Shown here: positions 35,375 through 44,206 of the stretch, one piece after another | Numbering within the stretch: position 1 is the stretch's first letter | Layout: every line of letters begins with the position of its first letter | Origin: Terribacillus halophilus | GTDB lineage: Bacteria; Bacillota; Bacilli; Bacillales; Amphibacillaceae | Length of the DNA stretch: 64,000 nucleotides | Direction of reading: 5' to 3' | Assembly: GCF_900162685.1 (NCBI RefSeq) | Contig: NZ_LT727828.1 | Coordinates: 2,344,235 to 2,408,234 of the forward strand | Notes under the pieces: generated by a model | Database searches by the model: none | What the model saw: the letters and a program-made list of their open reading frames with translations, nothing else | Told to the model about the DNA's origin: nothing | Program-made: the position numbers and the translations under genes

Positions 35375-36538
35375 ATGCTAACGAAGTTATTTACTAAAAT
35401 TGATGAATTCTATGAAGATATGGTTGCTACAAGAAGATACCTGCACCAGCATCCAGAACTGTCCTTTAAAGAAGAGAAGACAGCGGCATATATTGCCAAT
35501 ACATATGAAGAACTCGGCATTCCTTACCAAAAGAACGTTGGAGGAAACGGAGTCGTTGCCACATTGCAAGGCGGAAAGCCCGGCAAGAAAATTGCCTTGC
35601 GAGCTGATTTTGATGCCCTGCCAATACAAGAAGAAAATGATGTATCGTATAAATCGACTATAGCAAATGTGATGCACGCTTGCGGTCATGATGGTCATAC
35701 CGCAACCTTGCTCGGTATCGCCAAAGCAGCCAAGGCGTTGCAGGACGAATTACCAGGTACACTGGTGTTTGTTCATCAGCATGCCGAGGAATACGCACCA
35801 GGCGGAGCCAAGCCAATAATTGAGACTGGTATCCTTGATGACGTGGATGCTGTTTTTGGCACTCATCTTTGGTCTAATACACCGCTTGGCACAATTGAAA
35901 CCGCCGATGAAGCGTTTATGGCTGGTGCAGATCGTTTTGAAATCGAAATTATCGGAAAAGGCGGCCATGGCGCTCAACCGCATCAGACAAAGGATGCTGT
36001 TTTAATTGGCTCCCAAGTTGTAACTGCCCTTCAGCAAATCGTCAGCCGACGCTTGGATCCTTTAAGTACAGCTGTTGTAACAGTCGGAACATTTGAAGCA
36101 GGTGCTGCGTTTAATGTGGTTGCCGGTACAGCCAAACTAACAGGAACAGTACGTACATTCGATACCACTGTACAAAAACAGATTAAAGCGGAAATTGAGA
36201 AGGTGCTTCAAGGCATCACAACAGCCAACGATGCCGGCTACTCGTATGAATATATAGAAGGTTATCCACCAGTAATCAACCATCCAGCTGAAGCACAACT
36301 GGTGCTGAAAGCTGCTGAGCAAGTAACAGAAGTAAAGCATGCAAATAGCGTGCTGCCGACAATGACAGGAGAAGATTTTGCTTATTACTTGCAGAACAAG
36401 CCTGGAGCGTTCTTCTTTACTGGCGCCATGAAAGAAGATCATTATTATCCGCACCATCATCCGAAGTTCGATTTTGATGAACGCGCGATGACTGTTGCAG
36501 CAAAAACACTGCTTAGCACCTATATTGCGTATCAATAA
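35375..36538 (+). CDS. yhaA: M20 family amidohydrolase (YhaA-like)
   Basis: Zinc-dependent deacylase or aminoacylase. The 387-residue protein has the catalytic domain split by a dimerisation insert (about 175-290). Metal-binding motifs are HACGHDGHTATLLG near 95, HQHAEEYAPGGAK near 130, GTHLWSNTPLG near 155 and the C-terminal PTMTGEDFAYYLQ and HHHPKFDFDE. An upstream ATG (35333) has no ribosome binding site; AGGAGG lies 9 nt before the ATG at 35375. Location next to ecs agrees with B. subtilis yhaA. The natural substrate is unknown. Confidence 0.92.
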   Translation: MLTKLFTKIDEFYEDMVATRRYLHQHPELSFKEEKTAAYIANTYEELGIPYQKNVGGNGVVATLQGGKPGKKIALRADFDALPIQEENDVSYKSTIANVMHACGHDGHTATLLGIAKAAKALQDELPGTLVFVHQHAEEYAPGGAKPIIETGILDDVDAVFGTHLWSNTPLGTIETADEAFMAGADRFEIEIIGKGGHGAQPHQTKDAVLIGSQVVTALQQIVSRRLDPLSTAVVTVGTFEAGAAFNVVAGTAKLTGTVRTFDTTVQKQIKAEIEKVLQGITTANDAGYSYEYIEGYPPVINHPAEAQLVLKAAEQVTEVKHANSVLPTMTGEDFAYYLQNKPGAFFFTGAMKEDHYYPHHHPKFDFDERAMTVAAKTLLSTYIAYQ

Positions 36539-36576
36539 AAAAAGATCAGCGTGAGGCTTTCACGCTGATCTTTTTT
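36538..36576. terminator. Bidirectional intrinsic terminator
   Basis: Perfect 17-bp stem (AAAAAAGATCAGCGTGA 36538-36554 with 36560-36576) between the converging amidohydrolase and ecsC genes; overlaps both stops. Confidence 0.88.
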
Positions 36577-37288
36577 AAGTTAACATGCGGATTCGATATG
36601 CATGCATCGCTGCTGTTCCCAATTGTTCAAGAAATTTACCATTGATAATGGCACCAACAAAAGCACCGACACCTGGCAAGAGCTGCATCATTTTTACCAA
36701 GTCAATATGATCACGATATTCCTGCTGCAGAACCCGCCAATTCACATCATCAATTGCCCCAGTTACTTGATTCCAATTACGAATCTCTTCCCAAAGTTGT
36801 ACTCTTGTATTTCCGCTGGAAAAAGTAGCGCTGAAAACCTGCAATAGAAACACGCGTTCACTGAATGCCGTAACATCAAATCCGTAAATCCTACCTATAT
36901 CAAAAAGACATTTCATTTTAATGCTCAGCAACAGGGGGAAATCCGCCATCCCCAAAATCACGCCGCCGGCACCTGTGCCTGCTCCTTCAATTCTTGCAGT
37001 CGTTTTATATCGATTAATTACTTTTCTCACTTCTTTTTCTCTTTCTTCAAAACTCCAGCTTTCCTCCACGTTTATAGGAAGAATATATTTAGAAGACGTC
37101 AGGCTCAGCTCGATCATTTGCCGGACGGCTGTCGTAATCGTGGTGTGAACAGCCTTAGGAATTCTATCTGTAATGATATCCTGCGTCCCTTTTGACATGC
37201 GCTGAAACCTGCCGCCACGGCGCTGCAGAGAGTTGTAATAGAACAATGCTTCCTTCCGTTTTCTTTCTTTGTAATGATCGTCCTGCAT
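36575..37288 (-). CDS. ecsC: EcsC family protein
   Basis: A 237-residue protein of the EcsC family, with the conserved GAGTGAGGVILGMADFPLLLSIKMKC-like core (glycine-rich hydrophobic segment near residues 103-130) and a second hydrophobic stretch near the C terminus. It is the third gene of ecsA-ecsB-ecsC; the function of EcsC is not established and it is dispensable in B. subtilis. GGAGGG precedes the ATG. The gap to ecsB is 12 bp. Confidence 0.93.
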   Translation of the reverse strand: MQDDHYKERKRKEALFYYNSLQRRGGRFQRMSKGTQDIITDRIPKAVHTTITTAVRQMIELSLTSSKYILPINVEESWSFEEREKEVRKVINRYKTTARIEGAGTGAGGVILGMADFPLLLSIKMKCLFDIGRIYGFDVTAFSERVFLLQVFSATFSSGNTRVQLWEEIRNWNQVTGAIDDVNWRVLQQEYRDHIDLVKMMQLLPGVGAFVGAIINGKFLEQLGTAAMHAYRIRMLT

Positions 37289-37300
37289 CTTCCATCCCTC

Positions 37301-38515
37301 CTATTTTAAACGTTTTGATACGTATAAACGCACAAATCCAATAGCGAAGGCGATCCCGGCAGCTAACGCTAAGCCAAAGCCAATAATATCTGCATGCAGC
37401 AAGAAGACAAGGCTCAATAGTACTGCTTGCATAATTCCCAATATCTGCAAAAGAGATAAAAGCGCATGCTTACGTGAATCATCTTGTACGGGGTAAAGAT
37501 CCATCCATGCGATTGTCCGATGATGTTTCCACATACCGACAAGCTGAAAACCTGTTAAATATAGGAACAGAATCGCAAATGCCAGCTGAACCCAAAGATT
37601 TGGTATAAAGTAAATGATCACGCCAGCAAGTATTGTCAGCCGCAGAAAGAGACCGAAATAGTCCCCGCCTCTTACAAAGGTAACGCGGAATAAATAATCA
37701 TACGTATGCCGTTGATCAAATGGAACCCTTCTTATAAACAGATTAACTATTGCTTGCCGCTTATGTACTTTCGTTTTCAAATGCGGCACATCGGCAAACT
37801 GATTTGCGATGCGGTAAAACGCCTGCATGCGGGCTTGATCCTTCTCAATGAGCAAATCCCATGCCAAACCACCCTGCTTACAGCTTAAGCTGTAGTTTGT
37901 AAACAGCAAAGCCACAAATAAAACAGTCAAAACACCTGCTGCTAACAAATCACCGCGTACGAGCAGCCAAAAGCTGCCCACATTGAGAATAACCCGGAGT
38001 GTTTGTTCTAGTCTTCTGTGATTCACATTGCGTATCTTCAGCATCCACCAATTCATATACAAATTCCAAAGCTTAAAGATCAGCATAACAACAAAAATAA
38101 GCAAATAGGAAGTGAAATCCTCCCCCAAATTTGCTGCAAAAAACAAAGGCGCAAGTGCCGCAGCAGCTAAAAGCAGCAAATAAAGCTGCGTAAAGAAACT
38201 ATACCCAATCGTTAATCTAAAATAACGATGCATTCTTGGTTCGAGCGGAAGCAAGAAAATTAAATCTGCTTCCTTTAGCAGTGTTCGCACTGGACTATAG
38301 CTGACAAGCAAGCCGAACACTGTACCAATTAGCAGTGCCGCAGGAAAATCTTTAGACAATGTCTCCAGCCATTGCTGGTAGTAATACGCCAGTCCAGAAA
38401 TGATGAAAAGCATGGCAATAGCTAAATGCTGATTGAAAATATAGCGCAGATAGCGGTTCAGTTCCTTCATATGGTCTGAAAGCCGCTGTTTGAAAAAGAT
38501 GTCCGCATTAAACAT
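37301..38515 (-). CDS. ecsB: ABC transporter permease EcsB
   Basis: Membrane subunit of the Ecs ABC exporter, which in B. subtilis affects protein secretion, competence and sporulation. The 404-residue protein has about ten membrane segments and the family pieces EADLIFLLPLEPRMHRYF and MWKHHRTIAWMDLYPV. It overlaps ecsA by 8 bp and is followed by ecsC. Exported substrate is unknown; peptide export has been proposed in other Firmicutes. Confidence 0.95.
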   Translation of the reverse strand: MFNADIFFKQRLSDHMKELNRYLRYIFNQHLAIAMLFIISGLAYYYQQWLETLSKDFPAALLIGTVFGLLVSYSPVRTLLKEADLIFLLPLEPRMHRYFRLTIGYSFFTQLYLLLLAAAALAPLFFAANLGEDFTSYLLIFVVMLIFKLWNLYMNWWMLKIRNVNHRRLEQTLRVILNVGSFWLLVRGDLLAAGVLTVLFVALLFTNYSLSCKQGGLAWDLLIEKDQARMQAFYRIANQFADVPHLKTKVHKRQAIVNLFIRRVPFDQRHTYDYLFRVTFVRGGDYFGLFLRLTILAGVIIYFIPNLWVQLAFAILFLYLTGFQLVGMWKHHRTIAWMDLYPVQDDSRKHALLSLLQILGIMQAVLLSLVFLLHADIIGFGLALAAGIAFAIGFVRLYVSKRLK

Positions 38516-39254
38516 GGCTGTCTTCTTCCTTTGTCAGCTGTACATACAAATCGTCCAGTGTAGCGTTTGGCATATGAAATTCATGACGAAGCTCGTCCAT
38601 CGTACCAGCCGCGCGCAGCTTCCCATCATGCAAAATAACAATTCGGTCGCAATAGCGCTCCGCAGTGGCAAGAATATGCGTGGACATTAACACACCTGCT
38701 CCATTCTCCTTCGCTTGATTCATTAGCTGTAAATACGATTGAATACCAAGCGGATCCAGACCAACGAATGGTTCATCCACAATATAAAGATCCGGTTCAA
38801 CAAGGAACGTACACATTATCATTACTTTTTGGCGCATTCCTTTTGAAAAATGAACAGGAAACATCTTAAGCTTCTTCTCCAGTCGGAATTCTTTCAACAA
38901 AGGCGGCAGCCGTTTATCAAAATCTTCTTTAGATACATTATATGCTTGAGCAGTCAGCCGCAAATGATCATATAGTGTCAACTCATCGTAAAGTACCGGC
39001 ATCTCCGGTATATAGGAAAAATTACTTCGGTATGTTTCTGGTGATTCAGCAAAATTACTTCCGTTTATCCGAATGCTGCCTCCCTTTGGCTGCATCAAGC
39101 CAATAATATGTTTTATGGTCGTGCTTTTACCTGCTCCATTTAAGCCGATTAGTCCGACAATCTCGCCCGCATTGACGTGAAACGACACGTCTTTCAACAC
39201 ATTCTTATGTGTATACCCACCGGTTAGTGCATCAATATGTAATAAAGGCTGCAT
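38508..39254 (-). CDS. ecsA: ABC transporter ATP-binding protein EcsA
   Basis: ATPase of the Ecs transporter. The 248-residue protein shows Walker A GLNGAGKST, the Q-loop region FSYIPEMPVLYDEL, the signature HFSKGMRQKV, Walker B LYIVDEPFVGLDP and the H-loop MSTHILATAERY. The frame opens at 39278, but AAAGGGGAAAGGGCCC precedes the ATG at 39254, and the resulting length agrees with B. subtilis EcsA (247). It is divergent from hit, across a 440-bp gap that holds a structured region. Confidence 0.96.
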   Translation of the reverse strand: MQPLLHIDALTGGYTHKNVLKDVSFHVNAGEIVGLIGLNGAGKSTTIKHIIGLMQPKGGSIRINGSNFAESPETYRSNFSYIPEMPVLYDELTLYDHLRLTAQAYNVSKEDFDKRLPPLLKEFRLEKKLKMFPVHFSKGMRQKVMIMCTFLVEPDLYIVDEPFVGLDPLGIQSYLQLMNQAKENGAGVLMSTHILATAERYCDRIVILHDGKLRAAGTMDELRHEFHMPNATLDDLYVQLTKEEDSHV

Positions 39255-39278
39255 GGGCCCTTTCCCCTTTCTCCACAC

Positions 39279-39627
39279 TCTACTGCTAAAAGTTTACCAA
39301 AGCGAGCCGTATTTGCCAAAATAAAACGGTTATAACTTTCGTCAGCGTGCACATACTATTCTTGAAGCAAAGAAGTTGCCAAGAGGGTTTCCAAAGCAGG
39401 ACCCATTTAATGAGATGAGGTGTTGGTAGGAGATACAGACCGCTACGTCCGAAAGTAAGCTGATTTACAATCGTAAGCAAGCTGAAAGTGTACTGGCGCT
39501 AACTACGTAAGCCGCTGTACAGTTCGAAATGGTTCTTTCCTCTTGGCACCTTGCTTCCGAGGCAGACACTCCCAAAACGCGAAGAATTCCAATATTCCGG
39601 CCGTTACGGGAGGTCTGCCTATTTTTA
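39279..39627 (+). other. Structured non-coding region between ecsA and hit, possible RNA or degenerate repeat
   Basis: This stretch has no convincing coding frame. It contains a TGTAC/GTACA hairpin near 39487-39523 and ends with GGCAGAC (39561 area) facing GTCTGCC (39613-39619) across a GGGAG/CTCCC stem extension, followed by TATTTTTATT, which looks like an intrinsic terminator on the plus strand. No T-box, SAM, lysine or cobalamin riboswitch signature is visible. A part near 39498-39532 resembles 40600-40634 beyond yhaH, suggesting a worn intergenic repeat. Confidence 0.35.
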
Positions 39628-39637
39628 TTCGACTTAC

Positions 39638-39667
39638 TTTACAAGCATGTCCATTCCTTTATACAAT
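39638..39667 (+). promoter_or_regulatory. Sigma-A promoter for hit
   Basis: TTTACA (39638-39643) and TACAAT (39662-39667, 18-bp spacer) or TATACA (16-bp spacer), 28 bp before the hit ATG. Confidence 0.6.
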
Positions 39668-39694
39668 ATGTATACATGCCAAAGGAGTGATCGT

Positions 39695-40117
39695 ATGCAC
39701 GAAAAGGATTGTATTTTTTGTAAAATTGCCGCAGGTGAACTGCCATCTGCAAAAGTGTATGAAGATGATGAAGTTCTTGCTTTTATGGATATCGGCCAAG
39801 TAACAAAAGGCCATACCCTCATTATTCCTAAGACACATACGAAGAATATATACGAAACATCGCCAGAACTGGCTCAGGAAGTGTTTGCACGTGTACCAAG
39901 AATAGCAAATGCCATTAAAGAGGCATTCCAGCCTGCAGGTATGAACATACTTAGCAACACGGAAGCTGCAGCAGGTCAGACCGTGTTCCATCTGCATGTA
40001 CATCTTATTCCTCGATACGGTAAAGATGATGGTTTTCACGCTACCTTCGAGCAGCATGATAATATTGCCAGCGACCATCTTGGCGAATTAGCAGAAGTAA
40101 TCAGCAGCAAGATTTAA
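39695..40117 (+). CDS. hit: HIT family protein
   Basis: Histidine-triad nucleotide hydrolase. The 140-residue protein starts MHEKDCIFCKI with a CxxC that binds zinc in many HIT proteins, and carries the triad FHLHVHLIPRYG with the nucleophilic His. Likely substrates are AMP-lysine-type or nucleotide phosphoramidates. The frame is open from 39551, but AAAGGAGTG stands right before the ATG at 39695. It is divergent from ecsAB, as in B. subtilis. Confidence 0.95.
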   Translation: MHEKDCIFCKIAAGELPSAKVYEDDEVLAFMDIGQVTKGHTLIIPKTHTKNIYETSPELAQEVFARVPRIANAIKEAFQPAGMNILSNTEAAAGQTVFHLHVHLIPRYGKDDGFHATFEQHDNIASDHLGELAEVISSKI

Positions 40118-40164
40118 TAAGCTCGTACGATGAGGTTTCACTGCTACATAAGAAGAGAACATAG

Positions 40165-40170
40165 TATAAT
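40165..40170 (+). promoter_or_regulatory. -10 element for yhaH
   Basis: TATAAT, 22 bp before the yhaH start; no clear -35 partner. Confidence 0.35.
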
Positions 40171-40191
40171 GAAGTAGGAAGGAGTGAGATG

Positions 40192-40560
40192 ATGGCTAGT
40201 AGCAAATCAATCGCTTTAGGTATACTCGTTGGGAGTACAGTCAGCGCCGCAATCACACTGCTGACAGCACCATCCTCTGGGAAGGATCTGCGTTCAGATG
40301 CGAAACAGCGCAGCGACGAATGGAAGGTTACATTCAATAATCTTAAAAATGAAGGAATGCAGCTGAAAGAACAGATTGCCAAAACTTCTAAAGAAGGCTC
40401 TGTGATGTTCAAGGAACTATCAACTGATGTAAAAAACTCCATCGACAGCTGGAAACGAACAGTTGAACCACATCAAAAAAATATCCAGAAAAGCTTAACT
40501 CAAATCGAGAAAAGCTTGAAAGATCTGGAAGAAAAAGCAAACCAAAAAAATGATCAGTAA
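40192..40560 (+). CDS. yhaH: YtxH domain protein YhaH
   Basis: A 122-residue protein with an N-terminal hydrophobic segment (IALGILVGSTVSAAITLLTAP), the PSSGKDLRSDAK motif of YtxH proteins, and a long helical, Lys/Glu-rich tail. Members are general-stress or surface-associated proteins of unknown mechanism. Two adjacent ATGs exist; the spacing from AAGGAG favours the second at 40192. It lies just after hit as in B. subtilis. Confidence 0.88.
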   Translation: MASSKSIALGILVGSTVSAAITLLTAPSSGKDLRSDAKQRSDEWKVTFNNLKNEGMQLKEQIAKTSKEGSVMFKELSTDVKNSIDSWKRTVEPHQKNIQKSLTQIEKSLKDLEEKANQKNDQ

Positions 40561-40592
40561 AAAAAATGCTCTCCGTGAAGGAGAGTGTTTTT
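40561..40592 (+). terminator. Intrinsic terminator after yhaH
   Basis: CTCTCC pairs with GGAGAG around GTGAA, preceded by an A run and followed by GTTTTTTTT. Confidence 0.8.
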
Positions 40593-40865
40593 TTTATTGG
40601 TAACTAACGTAAGAGCAGTGCTTCGAAAATACACTCCACTGATTTGTGCTATGAGAAGACTTCATCGTGTAGCCAGAATACGAAGGCTCCTCGAAAATAA
40701 GAAGCAATTTTCTTATCGGTTCAAAAGCTATTCTTGTCCAACGGTAACAGCAAGAGTTGGAGAGGCAGCAAACGTGAAAGGACTGCATTAAAAAAGTATC
40801 GATGAATTAATCGTTGCTCATAAAATGTGTTAATCTTGTTCTGTCTGTCCCAGACGGTTTTACAA
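40593..40865. other. Intergenic stretch without recognisable gene
   Basis: About 270 bp between the yhaH and opuAC terminators. Six-frame reading gives only short arginine- or cysteine-rich frames of no family. A segment at about 40600-40634 resembles 39498-39532 in the ecsA-hit gap (shared CTAACnACGTAAG and TTCGAAAT pieces in the same orientation). B. subtilis has scoC near this place; no trace of it is seen. Confidence 0.4.
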
Positions 40866-40897
40866 AATAAAAAACCTCTCCCGCATGGAAGAGGTTT
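40866..40897 (-). terminator. Intrinsic terminator after opuAC
   Basis: On the minus strand AAACCTCTTCC pairs with GGGAGAGGTTT around ATGC and is followed by a T-rich run, 15 bp past the opuAC stop. Confidence 0.8.
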
Positions 40898-40911
40898 CTC
40901 CAGTTATTCTA

Positions 40912-41796
40912 TTATTTTGCTTCAAGATCCTCAATGGAATCTGCATCTACATAGTCAGGTACGACAAGCCCTGTTTTTGCACCTTCCAAGTTTGGTCCCA
41001 AGTCAACAACTTGGTCTTTGTATTGGTCATACAAGTCACCATGCGTTGTTGGAAGCCAAGCTGCTACCATTGCGTCTGCTTCACCTTGTGCAACAGACTG
41101 CCACATAACAGCGTTATCAATTGGCGTAATTGTTGTATTGAAACCTAGGTCATCAAGTACCACTTTCATAACGTTCGTAGAAGCTACCTCAGAGTCCCAT
41201 TCTACGTATGCAAGGCTTACATCTCCGCTGCCTTCCTCTACGCCTTCTGTCCACTCAGCCACTTTGTCAGAGTTGTTGTCTACCCAGTTGCGAGCTGCTT
41301 CAGCTGGATCTGTACCATCGCTAACTTCCAGCATTACTTCTCCCATATCTTCGGTTGTCCAGTTAAACTGATCTAGCACTTTGTTAGCATCAGGCATATC
41401 GTCTGCAAAACCAAGACGTGTCATTGTATTGATTGTTTCTTCTTCACCGAAAGAACCTTTTGGATCTTCCAAATATTTCAGATCATATTTACTGAACATC
41501 CAATGTGGTGTCCAGCCTGTGATAATGATTGGTTCTTCGTCTTCAATAGCGTTGCCTAGCTCTGTCGCCATAGCACCGCTGGAAGATGGCTGCAATGTCC
41601 AGCCTTCTAGCGAATCATAATCTTCAATTGCTTTTTCTGTCGCTTTCATTACGCCGGCACCAGCTTCAATACCTGTAACCGTATAATCAACTTGTTCACT
41701 AAAGCTGCCAGAAGCAGAATCGTCATTTCCGCACCCTGCTGCTACCAATGTCAAAGCTAACCCTGCAGATACACCTAATGTTTTCCATTTCTTCAT
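40912..41796 (-). CDS. opuAC: Glycine betaine ABC transporter, substrate-binding lipoprotein OpuAC
   Basis: Extracytoplasmic binding protein of the OpuA osmoprotectant importer. The 294-residue precursor has a signal peptide with lipobox LVAAGC (Cys22 lipidated). Trp residues in the mature part (GWTPHWMFSKYDLKYL, EWDSE, WLPTTHGDLYD) fit the aromatic cage that holds betaine. AAGGGGAG precedes the ATG. Last gene of opuAA-AB-AC. Confidence 0.95.
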   Translation of the reverse strand: MKKWKTLGVSAGLALTLVAAGCGNDDSASGSFSEQVDYTVTGIEAGAGVMKATEKAIEDYDSLEGWTLQPSSSGAMATELGNAIEDEEPIIITGWTPHWMFSKYDLKYLEDPKGSFGEEETINTMTRLGFADDMPDANKVLDQFNWTTEDMGEVMLEVSDGTDPAEAARNWVDNNSDKVAEWTEGVEEGSGDVSLAYVEWDSEVASTNVMKVVLDDLGFNTTITPIDNAVMWQSVAQGEADAMVAAWLPTTHGDLYDQYKDQVVDLGPNLEGAKTGLVVPDYVDADSIEDLEAK

Positions 41797-41852
41797 ATAA
41801 TTAAACTCCCCTTTTCTTACGTTTATTGAAAGCCTGTAACAGGCATTTCTAC

Positions 41853-42707
41853 TTATTTAGATTTGTCTTTATAAACATTCTGCGTAAAGCGGTCGATGAT
41901 GATTGCAAGCACAACAATACTTAGTCCAGCAACAAATCCCGGCCCTACTTGCGCGCGTTGCAGAGATGACAACACTTCGCGGCCAAGTCCAGGCGCACCG
42001 ATCATGGATGCGATAACAACCATTGATAGTGCCAGCATGACTGTCTGGTTAATACCAGCCATAATTGTATACTTCGCCATCGGCAATTCAACTTTAAACA
42101 GTTTTTGCGGCCCGGTTGAACCAAACGCATCAGCAGCCTCTACTAATTCATCGGATACTTGGCGTATACCAAGGTTTGTAAAACGAACTGTTGGCGGTGT
42201 AGCGAAAATCAATGATGCAAATATACCAGGCACCACACCAATACTGAAGAATGCAACAGCTGGAATTAGATAAACAAATGCAGGCATTGTCTGCATAAAA
42301 TCAAGTATTGGCGTAATAATAGCTTCAGCAATCTTGCTCTTAGACATTAAGATACCAATTGGGATACCAATGATGACACATAAAATACTAGCTGTTAACA
42401 CGAGTGTAAATGTGTCCATCAATTCGCTCCATAACTCTTGATTCCATATGAAAAGCAGCCCGACAATACTGAATATCGCCAAACCAAACTTTTTCCCTGT
42501 CATAAAGAAGGCTAATATAGCGATTACCAAGATAAAAATGACAGGAGGAATTGCATCCAGGCCTTGCGTTACCATATCCATGAAATTCCCTAAACCATCT
42601 TTTATTGGGTCAAACAAAAAAGAAAATGTATCCGTTAATAAATCAACAAAATCACTTATCCATTCAGCTACTGGCAGCGATTTGACGTTCTCCATAAAAT
42701 TAAGCAT
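41853..42707 (-). CDS. opuAB: Glycine betaine ABC transporter permease OpuAB
   Basis: Membrane channel subunit of OpuA, 284 residues with about seven or eight membrane segments. It carries the ABC permease EAA loop [23 protein letters not shown] that docks the ATPase. It overlaps opuAA by 8 bp (ATG inside the opuAA end) and precedes opuAC by 56 bp. Expression is expected to respond to salt stress. Confidence 0.95.
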   Translation of the reverse strand: MLNFMENVKSLPVAEWISDFVDLLTDTFSFLFDPIKDGLGNFMDMVTQGLDAIPPVIFILVIAILAFFMTGKKFGLAIFSIVGLLFIWNQELWSELMDTFTLVLTASILCVIIGIPIGILMSKSKIAEAIITPILDFMQTMPAFVYLIPAVAFFSIGVVPGIFASLIFATPPTVRFTNLGIRQVSDELVEAADAFGSTGPQKLFKVELPMAKYTIMAGINQTVMLALSMVVIASMIGAPGLGREVLSSLQRAQVGPGFVAGLSIVVLAIIIDRFTQNVYKDKSK

Positions 42708-43896
42708 TCACGTTCACCTCACCCTCACCAGCAAGTGCTCCGATAACTGCACCTCTGACGATAATTCCTAATAGCTTGCCATTCTCCGTTACTGCGAGAG
42801 GAACTGGCGAATCATGGATAACAGCAAACAAATCATGCAGCTGTGTATCTTTCTCTACTGTCGGTACTTCACGCTGAATAATTTCCGATAAGTTCGTCAC
42901 TTCATTTTTACGAGCTTCATTCGCTGCATCTGCCGTAATTATTCCCTGCAGCGTCCGTTTGCTATCGACAACAAAAATACTGGACAATCCAGCTTCTCGC
43001 ATCCGTTCTAACGCAACACGCGGACCATGCTTATCGATATTAATTGTTTCTGGACGTTTCATAATCTGATGAGCAGTCAGTACTTTCGCACGATCTACAT
43101 CCTCAACAAATTTCTCAACGTAGCTGTTAGCTGGATTCATGAGAATTTCTTCTGGTGTTCCGATCTGCACAATATTACCGTCTTTCATTAAAGCAATGCG
43201 ATCTCCGATTCGAAGTGCTTCATCTAAATCATGCGTGATAAACAGAATGGTCTTTTTCATTGATTCTTGAAGATCAAGTAATTCATCCTGCATATCTTTG
43301 CGGATAAGCGGATCTAATGCAGAAAATGCTTCATCCATAAGTAAGACCTCTGGATCATTCGCAAGTGCTCGTGCAAGACCAACACGCTGCTGCATTCCTC
43401 CGGATAGCTGTCCTGGATACTGTTCCAGATAACCGCCCAAGCCAACTAGCTCCAAGGATTTCTTTGCTTTCTCCGCTCTTTCTTGCTTATCTACGCCTTG
43501 CACTTCCAGTCCATATTCCGCGTTTTGCAAGATTGTTCTGTTCGGGAACAGCCCGAAACGCTGGAATACCATGCTCAGCTTTTCACGACGCACACGGCGA
43601 AGCTCTTTTTTATCCATTTTCGCAAGATTTTCCCCTTCAATGAAGACATCTCCGGTTGTTGGTTCAATCAATCGGTTAATCAAACGGACTAAAGTGGATT
43701 TACCGCTGCCTGAGAGACCCATGATGACAAATATCTCACCTGCTTCCACTTCAAATGAAGCGCGATTAACCCCAACTGTGCTCCCTGTTTCTTTTAGTAT
43801 CTCTTCCTTTGTTTTTCCAGACTCAGCCAACTGAAGTGCGGCCTTCGTATTCTTTCCAAACACTTTAGAGAGATTATTTACTTGAATGATTGGCAC
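42700..43896 (-). CDS. opuAA: Glycine betaine ABC transporter ATP-binding protein OpuAA
   Basis: ATPase of OpuA. The 398-residue protein has Walker [10 protein letters not shown], signature [15 protein letters not shown], Walker [14 protein letters not shown], and a C-terminal tandem CBS module (about 270-395) that in OpuA transporters senses ionic strength or cyclic dinucleotides. A GTG at 43905 overlaps the AAAGAGGTG site itself; the GTG at 43896, 8 nt downstream, is the better start. First gene of the operon; the upstream 300 bp hold a long dyad shared with the divergent regulator gene. Confidence 0.95.
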   Translation of the reverse strand: MPIIQVNNLSKVFGKNTKAALQLAESGKTKEEILKETGSTVGVNRASFEVEAGEIFVIMGLSGSGKSTLVRLINRLIEPTTGDVFIEGENLAKMDKKELRRVRREKLSMVFQRFGLFPNRTILQNAEYGLEVQGVDKQERAEKAKKSLELVGLGGYLEQYPGQLSGGMQQRVGLARALANDPEVLLMDEAFSALDPLIRKDMQDELLDLQESMKKTILFITHDLDEALRIGDRIALMKDGNIVQIGTPEEILMNPANSYVEKFVEDVDRAKVLTAHQIMKRPETINIDKHGPRVALERMREAGLSSIFVVDSKRTLQGIITADAANEARKNEVTNLSEIIQREVPTVEKDTQLHDLFAVIHDSPVPLAVTENGKLLGIIVRGAVIGALAGEGEVNVNA

Positions 43897-44037
43897 AGTA
43901 TTCACCTCTTTTTCATTAGTTTTCTGTCATGTTCCTGTAACAATAAGGAACAATTACCCATTACTATGTTTCGACTCTATTAATTCTAAACATAAACTAA
44001 AAACAAATCAAACGTGATGAAATGTCATTACTGAACA

Positions 44038-44071
44038 TTTAGTACGTACAGAATATACTGTACGCACTAAA
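44038..44071. promoter_or_regulatory. Near-perfect 14-bp dyad, likely operator of the divergent GbsR-type regulator
   Basis: TTTAGTACGTACAG (44038-44051) faces CTGTACGCACTAAA (44058-44071) over the 6-bp spacer AATATA; 13 of 14 positions are complementary. The spacer overlaps a TATACT (plus) and a TATATT (minus) hexamer, so a bound dimer would cover possible -10 elements in both directions. It lies between opuAA and the regulator gene. Being an operator is inference. Confidence 0.6.
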
Positions 44072-44084
44072 CGGAATGTTTGCT

Positions 44085-44111
44085 TTGAATTCCTTTGATT
44101 TACTCTATAAT
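44085..44111 (+). promoter_or_regulatory. Promoter of the GbsR-type regulator gene
   Basis: TTGAAT (44085-44090), 15-bp spacer (16 if TTTGAA is used), TATAAT (44106-44111), just downstream of the dyad and about 95 bp before the ATG. Confidence 0.5.
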
Positions 44112-44206
44112 GCTTTATTAAGAGATATTTCCTTTCTGCAAAAGTTTCATGTAAGCTTTACCTACGGATTACATATATAAAGAAACAAAGGGGGGGACTC
44201 TGATAA

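Noticed and set aside
39286-39480. 64-codon minus-strand frame in the ecsA-hit gap
   Set aside because: Low-complexity hydrophobic and tryptophan-rich translation, no ribosome binding site, lies across apparent hairpins.
39300-39640. T-box leader for hit or ecsA
   Set aside because: No AGGGTGGnACCGCG T-box sequence or specifier-loop layout, and neither gene is amino-acid or tRNA related.
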